The notes: a model not told the origin generated them from the letters alone. A stretch of DNA of 23,766 bases from an uncultured Collinsella sp. (GCA_900548495.1 URKT01000032.1:1-23766); one strand, 5' to 3'; positions 1-7,760 are shown, counted from the first letter of the stretch. A program made the numbers and translations.

Positions 1-44
1 ATCTGCGCATGTCTCGTGGGCTCGGAGATGCGTATAAGAGACAG
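1..44 (+). other. Illumina Nextera i7 adapter read-through (not genomic)
   Basis: Bases 11-44 match the Nextera transposase adapter (GTCTCGTGGGCTCGG followed by the 19-bp mosaic end AGATGTGTATAAGAGACAG), with one difference, C instead of T, at position 31. Bases 3-10 (CTGCGCAT) sit exactly where the 8-base i7 index belongs, and I recall this octamer as the adapter-strand form of a standard index. This is library adapter left at a contig end. The ORF that begins inside it is meaningless. Real sequence starts at about base 45. Confidence 0.95.
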
Positions 45-67
45 GGGTTCGAATCCCGGCGTTGGGG
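45..67 (+). other. Possible 3' end of a truncated tRNA (T-arm only)
   Basis: Directly after the adapter comes GGG-TTCGAAT-CCC, the typical T-loop and part of the T-stem of a tRNA read on the plus strand. It would be the last 20 or so bases of a tRNA cut off by the adapter junction. The implied acceptor strand (CGTTGGG) has no encoded CCA after it and its 5' partner is missing, so identity cannot be given. It could also be a chance or chimeric fragment. Confidence 0.3.
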
Positions 68-103
68 AAGAAAAAAGCCCGTCACCGCGGGGGTAACGGG
101 CTT
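68..103 (-). terminator. Intrinsic terminator of tRNA-Glu
   Basis: AAGCCCGT (75-82) pairs perfectly with ACGGGCTT (96-103) around a 13-nt loop. Read on the minus strand the hairpin is followed by TTTTTTCTT, the usual U-tract. It starts 12 bases beyond the CCA end of the minus-strand tRNA-Glu and so ends that transcript. Confidence 0.85.
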
Positions 104-114
104 CTCAGATTCTG

Positions 115-191
115 TGGTGCCCCCAGCGGGATTCGAACCCGCGATATCCACCTTGAAAGGGTGGCGTCCTTGGCCGCTAGACGATGGGGAC
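115..191 (-). tRNA. tRNA-Glu (anticodon UUC)
   Basis: Reading the minus strand, the acceptor arm GTCCCCA pairs with TGGGGGC and is followed by A plus an encoded CCA. The anticodon stem CCACC/GGTGG encloses the loop CTTTCAA, giving anticodon UUC (glutamate). The T-arm is GCGGG-TTCGAAT-CCCGC. The length is 77 bases including CCA. It stands alone between its own promoter-like extended -10 and a terminator. No integrated element is seen at its 3' end. Confidence 0.97.
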
Positions 192-201
192 AGCGGGAAA
201 G

Positions 202-210
202 AGTATAGCA
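202..210 (-). promoter_or_regulatory. Extended -10 promoter for tRNA-Glu
   Basis: On the minus strand the sequence TGCTATACT (210 to 202) matches an extended -10 element (TGnTATAmT) and lies 10 bp before the first base of the tRNA. No good -35 is seen at 16-18 bp; an extended -10 can work without one. Confidence 0.6.
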
Positions 211-292
211 GACTTTTTTATCTGTTCACATATCGTTGGCAGATTGAAAAACCACCACACAGGAGCTGACTTCCTATCCTGATCTTCAAACA

Positions 293-427
293 TCTCAATC
301 TGTAACATCTGGGCGGGCAAATCGGCTCTAGCTGTTACAGATCGAGACAAAAGGCAGGCGTCGGGACGAACATCTCATTCTGTAACAGTAAGACGACTTT
401 TAACGGTCTAGATGTTACAGATTGAGA
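293..427. repeat. Four 15-bp repeats in alternating orientation, 40-bp period
   Basis: Consensus TCTCAATCTGTAACA occurs at 293-307 (+), 333-347 (-), 373-387 (+) and 413-427 (-), with at most one difference per copy. The spacers 308-332, 348-372 and 388-412 are all exactly 25 nt and differ in sequence. Neighbouring copies can fold into 15-bp stems with 25-nt loops. The array sits in the gap between tRNA-Glu (and its promoter) and the 3' end of murT-gatD. No protein-coding signal was seen between 192 and 490. Its function is unknown: a multi-site operator, paired RNA hairpins or a dispersed chromosomal repeat are all possible. Confidence 0.85.
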
Positions 428-444
428 CAAATCGCTGGGATGGG

Positions 445-483
445 TCAAAACCACCACAAAGGTGCCTGTCCCCTTTGTGGTGG
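445..483 (-). terminator. Terminator of the murT-gatD operon
   Basis: CCACCACAAAGG (451-462) pairs perfectly over 12 bp with CCTTTGTGGTGG (472-483), leaving a 9-nt loop. On the minus strand it is followed by TTTTGA. It lies 7 bp beyond the murT-gatD stop codon. The arm is partly repeated at 250-262 (accaccacacagg), so the motif may be a dispersed palindrome used as a terminator. Confidence 0.75.
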
Positions 484-490
484 CGGGGCG

Positions 491-2668
491 TTAGGGGAGG
501 AGCTTCATCGCGGCGTCGTGGGCGGCGTGCTCGTAAGCGTCGTCGAGGGGTTTGAGCGGCAGCAGGGCGGTGGTCTGTGCATCGCCACGGCGCTCGAGAG
601 CGTGGGCGATGAGCCAGTCGGCGAGCTCGGGGTTCTTGGGCAGTGCCGGCCCGTGCAGGTACGTGCCGATGACGCCCTTGTAGATGAGACCCTCAAAGCC
701 ATCGTCGCCGTTGTTGCCGGTGCCCGTGACGACGGACGTTCCGAGCGGCGTGGCATCGGCGTCCAAAAGGGTGCGGCCGCCGTGGTTCTCAAATCCCACA
801 AAGGGCTCGGGTGCCAGGTCGGTCTTGACGGCGACGTTGCCGATCAGGCGGTCGGAGCCGCGCACGGTTTCGGCGGCAATGACGCCCAGGCCCTCGATGC
901 GATTCTCGCCCATATAGTACGAACGGCCGAGCAGCTGATAGCTGCCGCAGATGGCGAGCAGCGAACCGCCGTCCTCAACATAGGCCGCGACCTTGTCTTT
1001 TTGAGCGAACAGCTCGTGTGCCACGGCCAGCTGATCGCGGTCGGAGCCGCCGCCCATCATGACGATGTCGGCGTCGGTGAGATCGAGCGACTCGCCCATA
1101 CGGACCTCGTCCACGCGCACGGGGATGCCACGCCAGGCGCAGCGGCGCTCGAGGGCAATGACGTTGCCGCCGTCGCCATAGAGGTTGAGGGCATCGGGAT
1201 ACAGGTAGACAATGCGCAGGGGGCGCGAAAGCTCGACCGGCGCAATATCGGTGGGGACAACGCTGCCATCGGCGCGCGTTACGGCGTGGGAGGCGATCGA
1301 GCTCGCATCGGTGCCCTTAAGTTCGTCGAGCTCCTTGACCAGCGGCGGGAAGGCCGTGTAGTTGGCGACGGCGTAGAAAGTATCGCCAGCCTCCTCGTCC
1401 GCCACGGCGCCGATCGCTTGCTCGATATTCGAGATGATGGCGGCATCGATGCCGGCGTACTTCAGACGTACCTGCATATCGTGTGCACGCGTGCCGCCGG
1501 CAAAGGCGACAAGCCCTGGGGTATCGGCGATGCGCTCGAAGTCGACGTCGTAGATCCACGAGACATCGTGGCCGTCGGCGTCGTTGTCGTTCAGGAAGAA
1601 GGCGCAGAGTCTGCCGCCTGCCGTTTTAATGGACTGAATCTGGCGATCGAAGCCCACAGGATTTTTGGCCAGGTTTGCCTCGACGGTGCGGCCGGCAATG
1701 TTCCAGCGGCCCATGCGTCCGCCGGCGGGGACGTAGGCATCGAGCGTGGGCTGTAGATGCGCCGCGTCCACGCCCAGCTCGCGCGCCGCAAAGAAGGCGG
1801 CGGCAACGTTGTAGACCATGTATAGGCCGTTGTAGCGCGTGGCGATGTGCGTTGCGGGTGCGTCGGTATCGGGTCCAAAGTTCAGGTCAAAGCCGTAGCC
1901 GTTGCAGGTGAGCTCAACGCCCGTCACACGACGGACCAGCGCGGGACGACTCCAGCCGCACGAAGGGCAATGATAGGCGCCGAGCTGGCCGTACTGCACA
2001 TAGTCGTACTCCAACGGCGCGTTGCACTGCGAGCAAAAACGCGAGTCGCTAATGCGATCGGACTCGGTGCCTGTGGCACCGTCGATGCCAAAGGCAATGC
2101 TCATATTGGGGACGCGTGCGGCGATCGAGGCGCACAGCGGATCGTCGGCGTTATAGATGAGCGTCGTTGCCGGCGAAAGCTCCAGCGCATGGGCGATGAC
2201 GTCCTGGGTGTGGTCGATCTCGCCGTAGCGGTCCAGCTGGTCGCGGAACAGGTTGAGCAGCACAAAGTAGGTCGGTTTGAGCTTGGGCAGGACACGCACC
2301 GTGTAGAGTTCATCGCACTCAAAGACGCCTACGCGCTTGCTGCTGGCGGTTCGCTTAAGGTTGCCGCGGGCCTCGAGCAACGCGCCCACCACGCCCGGCT
2401 CCATGTTGTTGCCGGCGCGGTTGCATACCACGGTGGCGCCGCTGGCGGCAACGGCGTCGGCGATGAGGTTGGAGGTGGTGGTCTTACCGTTGGTGCCGGT
2501 GATTACCACGCTGCGGTCGACAAGGCCCGCGAGGTCGCTTAGCAGCTCGGGGTCGATCTTCATGGCGATGCGGCCGGGGAGTACGCCACCCTGGCGTTTG
2601 AGGACAGAGCGCAGTCCCCAGCGGGCGATATCGCTCGAGGTGCAGGCAAGAGATGAGCGGAGGTTCAT
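491..2668 (-). CDS. Fused lipid II isoglutaminyl synthase MurT-GatD
   Basis: This single 725-residue protein combines the two subunits that amidate the D-glutamate of lipid II to D-isoglutamine using glutamine and ATP, at the cytoplasmic face. Residues 1-445 are the MurT Mur-ligase half. It has P-loop GTNGKTTT (58-65), a four-Cys zinc ribbon (C212, C215, C234, C237) and the conserved DVSWIYDVDFE motif (369-379) near the GatD-contacting aspartate of MurT. Residues 483-725 are the GatD class I glutaminase half, with nucleophile Cys574 (AICGSYQLLG) and His672 (GTYLHGP). Staphylococcal MurT and GatD are separate proteins of about 437 and 243 residues; here they are joined by a linker of roughly 35 residues. 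The ATG at 2668 follows AGGAAC at suitable spacing. It is last in a three-gene minus-strand operon. The family assignment is secure; the fusion is read directly from one uninterrupted frame. Confidence 0.93.
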   Translation of the reverse strand: MNLRSSLACTSSDIARWGLRSVLKRQGGVLPGRIAMKIDPELLSDLAGLVDRSVVITGTNGKTTTSNLIADAVAASGATVVCNRAGNNMEPGVVGALLEARGNLKRTASSKRVGVFECDELYTVRVLPKLKPTYFVLLNLFRDQLDRYGEIDHTQDVIAHALELSPATTLIYNADDPLCASIAARVPNMSIAFGIDGATGTESDRISDSRFCSQCNAPLEYDYVQYGQLGAYHCPSCGWSRPALVRRVTGVELTCNGYGFDLNFGPDTDAPATHIATRYNGLYMVYNVAAAFFAARELGVDAAHLQPTLDAYVPAGGRMGRWNIAGRTVEANLAKNPVGFDRQIQSIKTAGGRLCAFFLNDNDADGHDVSWIYDVDFERIADTPGLVAFAGGTRAHDMQVRLKYAGIDAAIISNIEQAIGAVADEEAGDTFYAVANYTAFPPLVKELDELKGTDASSIASHAVTRADGSVVPTDIAPVELSRPLRIVYLYPDALNLYGDGGNVIALERRCAWRGIPVRVDEVRMGESLDLTDADIVMMGGGSDRDQLAVAHELFAQKDKVAAYVEDGGSLLAICGSYQLLGRSYYMGENRIEGLGVIAAETVRGSDRLIGNVAVKTDLAPEPFVGFENHGGRTLLDADATPLGTSVVTGTGNNGDDGFEGLIYKGVIGTYLHGPALPKNPELADWLIAHALERRGDAQTTALLPLKPLDDAYEHAAHDAAMKLLP

Positions 2669-2713
2669 GAAACCGTTCCTAACGTAAACGACATGGTCGG
2701 GTCGAGTGCGTCA

Positions 2714-3757
2714 CTAAAAACCGTAGCGGCGCGCAAATTCCTGGGCAAGCTGCGATACGTCTTCGCAAGCGTTGGCCCAGGGGGCAAAGTCGGGAGTATC
2801 CGAGATGATGCCGTCGGCCTCCCAAACTGCCTGATGCGAAAGGTCCCAGGGGTCGTGCGGTTCGGGCCGGCAGGGAAGGTACGGCGTCTGATACATGGGG
2901 TTCAGCAAAAAGAACGCGCCGCCCTCGCAGCGGTTGGCAAACTCGCGCAGCGCGCGTGTCGCCGGGCGCATCTTGTTCGTTTTGAACAGCAAGATCGTGC
3001 GGGCGAGCAGGTACCAGGGGGAGTTCTCGAGGGCATCGGCCCCCATCTGCTCCTCGAGCTGGTGGGCCAGGGCAAAAAAGCCGTCCTCGTCTTCCAGGCG
3101 AGCGAGGGCGAGTAACACGGTGCCTGCAGCTCGGGTGGGATAGCCTTCCGCCTTAAGAACGCGGCGAGAATAGTTGGCGGCAGCACGGTAGCGAGCGCTC
3201 GCCATGCACAGCTGCGAGATGGCCTCGAGCGTGTGGAGCCACCCGATAAACGCTGGCTCGCTTACGGTGAGATCGGCCGCTGTCACACCGTCTGCCAGGA
3301 CCTTGTTGGTCCAGTAGTGCGGAGCTTCCATATCGAACCCGGGTACGCTTTGCTGCAGGTAATCGGCCGTGGTCGCTTCGAGCTTCAGCAGGTCGCCCAG
3401 ACAGGCGTCGACGGGCGTGTCCGCCAAAATGATGGCGAGCAGCTGGGCATCGAGGACATACGCATCGATGCGGACGATCTTGAGCAGCTCATCGCGCATA
3501 TCGTCGAACAGGCGGTTGCGCGTCTGCTCAAATTCCTCGTCGCTGCCCATGTCCTCGATGCGATGGAGTTCGTCGAGCAGGTGGCGGTGGACGCCGGCAT
3601 AGGACAGCAGCGCTTGGGCATGCTCGGTCTGCGCATACTTATGAGGGTTGACGCTCACGTCGTTATGGACAAGCTCGCGTGCTGCATCGGTGAGTTCGGG
3701 GTGCGACGCAACGTAGGCGCACTCCAGGTAGGCGGGAATGTAGACGCTCGGATCCAT
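2714..3757 (-). CDS. Tetratricopeptide-like alpha-helical protein, second of pair
   Basis: A 347-residue soluble, helix-rich protein without signal peptide or membrane segments. The middle (about residues 165-290) has paired amphipathic helices with alanine/tyrosine spacing as in TPR repeats (for example SARYRAAANYSRRVLKAEGY, then AAGTVLLALARLEDEDGFF). The C-terminus carries a Pro/Trp-rich stretch (LPCRPEPHDPWDLSHQAVW). I do not recognise a named family. Its ATG overlaps the stop codon of the upstream gene (TAATG), and GGGAGGAG precedes it inside that gene, so the two are translationally coupled. The 45-bp gap to murT-gatD, with no terminator, puts it in the same transcript. A scaffold role near cell-wall synthesis is only an inference from that linkage. 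Confidence 0.8.
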   Translation of the reverse strand: MDPSVYIPAYLECAYVASHPELTDAARELVHNDVSVNPHKYAQTEHAQALLSYAGVHRHLLDELHRIEDMGSDEEFEQTRNRLFDDMRDELLKIVRIDAYVLDAQLLAIILADTPVDACLGDLLKLEATTADYLQQSVPGFDMEAPHYWTNKVLADGVTAADLTVSEPAFIGWLHTLEAISQLCMASARYRAAANYSRRVLKAEGYPTRAAGTVLLALARLEDEDGFFALAHQLEEQMGADALENSPWYLLARTILLFKTNKMRPATRALREFANRCEGGAFFLLNPMYQTPYLPCRPEPHDPWDLSHQAVWEADGIISDTPDFAPWANACEDVSQLAQEFARRYGF

Positions 3758-4833
3758 TAGAGGTCTCCTCCCTTAAACGGCAAGCCCTGCTCGGCCGCCC
3801 GCAGGATGCGCTCGTCGATCTGGGAGCGCACGATATCGTTGGTGGCGACCCAGGCGGCAAAGCTGGCGTTGTCGGGGGCGCCCAGGCCCTCCTGCAGTAC
3901 CGGCGTCGCCTCGGACAGCGCAAGGACAAGCTCGTCGGTGGAGCCTACGCCCACGTTGACGCGGGCATAGACGCCATCGGGAAACTCGGTTTGGAAGTAA
4001 AGTGCCTCGGCTGCGTGCGGGCACGAGCGTGCAAGGATGCGCAGGTAATGCTCGGCGCCCTCGTAGTCCAGCTCGCGCCAGGCTGCGCTCATCAGCGCGA
4101 TGAGCGTCCACGGGTCCAAGTCGCGCTCCGCGTCCTTGGGACGACGGCGTAGCGGCGTGTTAGCGAGATAGGGGACGGAGTGAGCGGAGCGAAAGCGCTT
4201 GAGCTCCTCGGCGGGGTATTCGAGCTTTGCCATGGCAAGCATCGCAGTATGGCGGACGCCGGCGGGGTCGTTGGGCGCAAAGTCCAAGCTGCGGTTTGCG
4301 GCTTCGAGCGACATGCGGTAGCGGCCGCTAATGAGGGCGCGCGACGCAAGGGCGGCAAGCCAGCGCAGGTAGGGACGGCGGGTCAGGTCGCCTGCGGCCT
4401 CACGCTCGTAGGGGTCTTGCGCCGAGGCGATCTTGAGCGCCAGGTCGTGCTCGACTTCATCGCGCTTGGATACCAAGTACTGCACGTACTCCTCGTTGGA
4501 ATCGGCGGTGAGGGCCGTCAGCATGCGCTGAGCATCCCAGTTGGTCGGATCGAGTGCGGTGGCCTCGCGAAGCATGTTCTCGGCGGCGGTCTCTTCCTGC
4601 TCGGCTTGGGCATCGTCGGGGATAAAGGGGATGCGGTAGTCGACGGCCTCGACTACCTTGGCAATGAGGTGCCCGGCGCGGTCGCGATCGTGCACGATGA
4701 GCGGCGCGGGGTTGCGGGTGAATTGTTCCATCAGACGCTCTACGGCGGCACCGTCGGTGAGCGGGATATTGTCGCGGCGCAAGGCCTCAAGAACGAGGCG
4801 ATGGCAATCCTCTTGTATGGGATCGAATGCCAT
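3757..4833 (-). CDS. Tetratricopeptide-like alpha-helical protein, first of pair
   Basis: A 358-residue soluble protein. Helical pairs of TPR type are visible at about residues 90-130 (ENMLREATALDPTNWDAQRM), 165-210 (ALISGRYRMSLEAANRSLDF, then PNDPAGVRHTAML) and 245-285 (ALMSAAWRELDYEGAEHYLR). The ATG at 4833 is chosen because AGGAGG lies 4 bp before it. A longer in-frame start at 4863 has no ribosome site and would place that AGGAGG inside the coding region. It is the first gene of the operon with the next TPR-like gene (1-base overlap, TAATG) and murT-gatD. TATATA at 4871-4876 could be its -10, without a clear -35. No catalytic motif was seen, so function is unknown. Confidence 0.8.
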   Translation of the reverse strand: MAFDPIQEDCHRLVLEALRRDNIPLTDGAAVERLMEQFTRNPAPLIVHDRDRAGHLIAKVVEAVDYRIPFIPDDAQAEQEETAAENMLREATALDPTNWDAQRMLTALTADSNEEYVQYLVSKRDEVEHDLALKIASAQDPYEREAAGDLTRRPYLRWLAALASRALISGRYRMSLEAANRSLDFAPNDPAGVRHTAMLAMAKLEYPAEELKRFRSAHSVPYLANTPLRRRPKDAERDLDPWTLIALMSAAWRELDYEGAEHYLRILARSCPHAAEALYFQTEFPDGVYARVNVGVGSTDELVLALSEATPVLQEGLGAPDNASFAAWVATNDIVRSQIDERILRAAEQGLPFKGGDL

Positions 4834-5332
4834 GGGGCCTCCTTTGCTGCGGTTAGGGTTCAAATGTTTCTATATAAGGTTCTAGTTTACCCGCATGTGG
4901 CACACCGGGGGTGCCGCACTTGGACTTGCACCTTTGCACCACGAAGACGGATGTCGCACAAATGTCGGCACCTTGGACGACCGAGTGGTATCACGGTGCC
5001 GCAAACGGTCGATTTTTGGCGGCGAACGGTGCATATTTTGGAGGGGCGCAGTCCTGCTCGGGGTATGTAGTCAACCTTGATAAAACGTTTGCCCAGCTTG
5101 GGACAATAACCGCAACGCAAGAGGTTCCAAGGATAGAAAAAACGTTTCATCATTGGCGGCTTTAGGTGAATAACTGACCAACCAGAACGGTAAAATAGTG
5201 TTTGTCTGAGCGTTGAGACGTTTAGACATCGCGCATTGTCATCGCCGGCAACGCGCAAACGGTCCTAACGGAGCCAATCGGGTGCTCCGTTATATACGCA
5301 AGTCTAAGAGGGGCTTGTTTAGGAGGCACAGT
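4834..5332. other. Gene-free divergent control region
   Basis: About 500 bp between the divergent TPR/murT-gatD operon and the Fe-ADH gene. I see no coding region in it. It holds two copies of the palindromic octamer AAACGTTT (5083-5090 and 5140-5147, 57 bp apart) and a related GACGTTT at 5217-5223. A LacI-family repressor would recognise that kind of core. A leader hairpin lies at 5266-5292. GGTGCCGCA occurs at about 4909 and 4996. TAAAAT at 5191-5196 could be a -10 for the alcohol dehydrogenase gene but lacks a good -35. The long leader suggests regulated expression of the dehydrogenase. Confidence 0.5.
5266..5292 (+). promoter_or_regulatory. Leader hairpin before the alcohol dehydrogenase gene
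   Basis: TAACGGAGC (5266-5274) and GCTCCGTTA (5284-5292) pair perfectly over 9 bp with a 9-nt loop. It ends 28 bp before the AGGAGG ribosome site. No U-tract follows, so it is not a standard terminator. It may stabilise or regulate the leader RNA. Confidence 0.5.
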
Positions 5333-6556
5333 ATGGGACGTTTTACCAATCCTCGCGATCTGTACTTTGGTGAGGGCGCTCGCCACGAGGTGAAGAACCT
5401 CAAGGGCAAGAAGGCCATCATCGTTTCTGGCGGCAGCTCTATGCGCCGCGGCGGGTTCTTGCAGGACGTCGAGGCCGACCTCAAAGAGGCCGGCATGGAG
5501 GTCAAGCTTTTCGAGGGCGTCGAGTCCGATCCCTCCATCGAGACCGTCATGAAGGGCGCAGCCGCTATGCGCGACTTCGAGCCCGACTGGATCGTTGCTA
5601 TCGGCGGCGGTTCGCCCATCGATGCTGCTAAGGCCATGTGGGTCTTCTACGAGTACCCCGAGGAGTCCTTCGACAACATCATCCAGCCGTTCAGCTTCCC
5701 CGAGCTGCGTCAGAAGGCTCATTTCTGCGCCATCTCCTCTACCTCCGGCACCGCTACCGAGGTCACCGCGTTCTCCGTCATTACCGACTACGCCAAGGGC
5801 ATCAAGTACCCGCTGGCCGACTTCAACATCACCCCTGATGTCGCCATCGTCGACCCCGAGCTCACCTACACCATGCCCGCCAAGCTGTGCGCTCACACCG
5901 GCATGGATGCTCTGACCCACTGCATGGAGGCCTACGTTTCCACCTGCGCCTCTATGTTCACCGACGCCAACGCTCTGCACGGCATCCGCGAGATCGTCGA
6001 GTGGCTGCCCAAGTCCTATGCTGGCGACCATGAGGCCCGTCAGCACATGCACGAGGCTCAGTGCATCGCCGGTATCGCCTTCTCTTCGGGCCTGCTCGGC
6101 ATCGTTCACTCCATGGCTCACAAGACCGGTGCTGCCTTCGAGAACGGCCACATCATCCACGGTGCTGCTAACGCCATGTACCTGGGCAAGGTCATCCAGT
6201 GGAACTCCAAGGACCCGCGTGCTGCCGAGCGTTACGCTTACGTGGCCAAGGAGATCCTGCACCTTCCCGGCGAGACCAACGAGGAGCTCATCGCTGCGCT
6301 CGTCCAGAAGATCCGCGACCTCAACGACCAGCTCAACATTCCGCAGTCCATCAAGGATTACGCGAATGGTGGCGTGAAGGTCGACGCCGAGAATCCGCAG
6401 ATGGTTTCCGAGGAGGAGTTCCTCGCCAAGCTGCCCGAGATCGCCGCGAACGCCGAGACCGACGCCTGCACGCCGGAGAACCCGCGTGAGACCAAGGCTG
6501 CCGACTTCGAGAAGATCCTCAAGGCCTGCTACTACGACACCGACATCGATTTCTAA
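5333..6556 (+). CDS. Iron-containing alcohol dehydrogenase
   Basis: A 407-residue cytoplasmic Fe-type (group III) alcohol dehydrogenase, probably reducing an aldehyde to an alcohol with NAD(P)H during fermentation. The nucleotide-binding loop is GGGSPIDAAKAM (91-102). The metal ligands are Asp192 and His196 (GMDALTHCMEAY), His263 (SMAHKTGA) and His276 (NGHIIHGAANA). The AHKTGA and HIIHG details resemble butanol dehydrogenases and the C-terminal half of AdhE more than FucO. The ATG at 5333 follows AGGAGG by 6 bp; upstream in-frame starts have none. Codon use is strongly biased to C-ending codons, suggesting high expression. A strong terminator follows. The exact substrate cannot be told from sequence. 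Confidence 0.92.
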   Translation: MGRFTNPRDLYFGEGARHEVKNLKGKKAIIVSGGSSMRRGGFLQDVEADLKEAGMEVKLFEGVESDPSIETVMKGAAAMRDFEPDWIVAIGGGSPIDAAKAMWVFYEYPEESFDNIIQPFSFPELRQKAHFCAISSTSGTATEVTAFSVITDYAKGIKYPLADFNITPDVAIVDPELTYTMPAKLCAHTGMDALTHCMEAYVSTCASMFTDANALHGIREIVEWLPKSYAGDHEARQHMHEAQCIAGIAFSSGLLGIVHSMAHKTGAAFENGHIIHGAANAMYLGKVIQWNSKDPRAAERYAYVAKEILHLPGETNEELIAALVQKIRDLNDQLNIPQSIKDYANGGVKVDAENPQMVSEEEFLAKLPEIAANAETDACTPENPRETKAADFEKILKACYYDTDIDF

Positions 6557-6577
6557 TCGACTCTTGTTATCGTAACG

Positions 6578-6617
6578 AGGGGCTCCGCACGTATCCGTAC
6601 GGAGCCCCTTTCTTTTT
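6578..6617 (+). terminator. Terminator after the alcohol dehydrogenase gene
   Basis: AGGGGCTCCG (6578-6587) pairs over 10 bp with CGGAGCCCCT (6600-6609), followed by TTCTTTTT. It ends only 23 bp before the next start codon, leaving very little room for a separate promoter for that gene. Confidence 0.9.
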
Positions 6618-6640
6618 ACTTATTAGAGAATGGGATAAAA

Positions 6641-7741
6641 ATGGCTGCTATCTTCAATAGCCCCAGCAAGTACATCCAGGGCCCGGACGAGCTGGCCAAG
6701 CTTGGCTCCTATGTCGAGCCGCTCGGCGCTAAGGCCCTCGTTATCGTGACGCCTTCGGGCAAGAAGCGCGTCGGCGCCAAGATTGAGGGCGGCTTTGCCA
6801 AGGCTAAGGCCGAGCTGCTGTTTGAGGACTTTAACGGCGAATGCTCCAAGGGCGAGGTCGATCGCCTGGTTGCGCTCGCCCGCGACAACGGTTGCGACAT
6901 CATCGTCGGCGTCGGTGGCGGCAAGATCCTCGACACCGCGAAGGCCGTCGCCTATTACCTGGAGTCCCCGGTTATCATTTGCCCCACCATTGCTTCGACC
7001 GATGCACCGTGCTCGGCACTTTCGGTGCTCTACACCGATGACGGCCAGTTCGATAAATATCTCTTCCTTAAGGCAAACCCCAACATTGTCCTGATGGATA
7101 CGACGGTTATCGCGGCGAGCCCGGTGCGCCTGACGGTTTCCGGTATGGGCGATGCGCTCGCAACCTATTTCGAGGCCCAGGCGACGCACGATGCCGACGG
7201 CGGCACCTGCGCTGGCGGCAAGGGCGGCATGGCCGGCCTGGCGCTCGCCAAGCTCTGCTACGAGACGCTTATGGCCGATGGCGTCAAGGCCAAGGTCGCG
7301 CTGGAGAAGGGTGCGCTCACGCCCGCCGTCGAGCACATCATCGAGGCCAATACGCTGCTTTCGGGTATTGGCTTTGAGAGCTCGGGCCTCGCTGCGGCCC
7401 ATGCCATCCACAATGGCCTGACGATGCTGCCCGAGTGCCACAGCATGTATCACGGCGAGAAGGTCGCCTTCGGCACCATCGTCCAGCTGGTACTCGAGGA
7501 TGCCCCGACCGAGAAGCTCGAGGAAGTCTTGGGCTTCTGCATTGAGCTGGGCCTGCCGGTCACGATGAAGGAACTTGGCGTTGCTGAGCTTACGCGCGAG
7601 CAGGCCATGATTGTTGCCGAGGCCGCGTGCGCGCCCGATGACACCATGTGCAACATGCCGTTTGAGGTGACGCCCGAGATGGTTGCAAACGCCATCCTGG
7701 GTGCCGACGCACTGGGTCATTATTACCTTATGGATGAGTAA
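6641..7741 (+). CDS. gldA: Glycerol dehydrogenase
   Basis: A 366-residue member of the Fe-ADH superfamily, glycerol dehydrogenase branch, converting glycerol and NAD+ to dihydroxyacetone in the cytoplasm (or the reverse). Visible features are the NAD loop GVGGGKILDTAKAVA (90-104), the substrate-side motif STDAPCSALSVLY (119-131), and the zinc ligands Asp171 (GMGDALATYFEA), His254 (AAAHAIHNGLT) and His271 (YHGEKVAFG). The length matches E. coli GldA (367). The ATG at 6641 is preceded by a weak purine stretch (GAGAATGGGATAAAA), and the upstream terminator ends 23 bp earlier. It may therefore rely on read-through from the alcohol dehydrogenase gene or on a promoter overlapping the terminator. 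It is followed by its own terminator. Confidence 0.93.
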   Translation: MAAIFNSPSKYIQGPDELAKLGSYVEPLGAKALVIVTPSGKKRVGAKIEGGFAKAKAELLFEDFNGECSKGEVDRLVALARDNGCDIIVGVGGGKILDTAKAVAYYLESPVIICPTIASTDAPCSALSVLYTDDGQFDKYLFLKANPNIVLMDTTVIAASPVRLTVSGMGDALATYFEAQATHDADGGTCAGGKGGMAGLALAKLCYETLMADGVKAKVALEKGALTPAVEHIIEANTLLSGIGFESSGLAAAHAIHNGLTMLPECHSMYHGEKVAFGTIVQLVLEDAPTEKLEEVLGFCIELGLPVTMKELGVAELTREQAMIVAEAACAPDDTMCNMPFEVTPEMVANAILGADALGHYYLMDE

Positions 7742-7760
7742 ACTAAACTAAGGTAAGGAA

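Noticed and set aside
293..427. CRISPR array
   Set aside because: Repeats are only 15 bp, alternate in orientation and number four, with 25-nt spacers. No cas gene is in the window.
422..1756. 444-residue plus-strand open frame opposite murT-gatD
   Set aside because: It is the antisense shadow of a clearly conserved gene in high-GC DNA. Its translation is Val/Gly/Ala-rich and has no recognisable domain.
5266..5292. Riboswitch or terminator before the alcohol dehydrogenase gene
   Set aside because: A single 9-bp hairpin without U-tract and without any known aptamer core.
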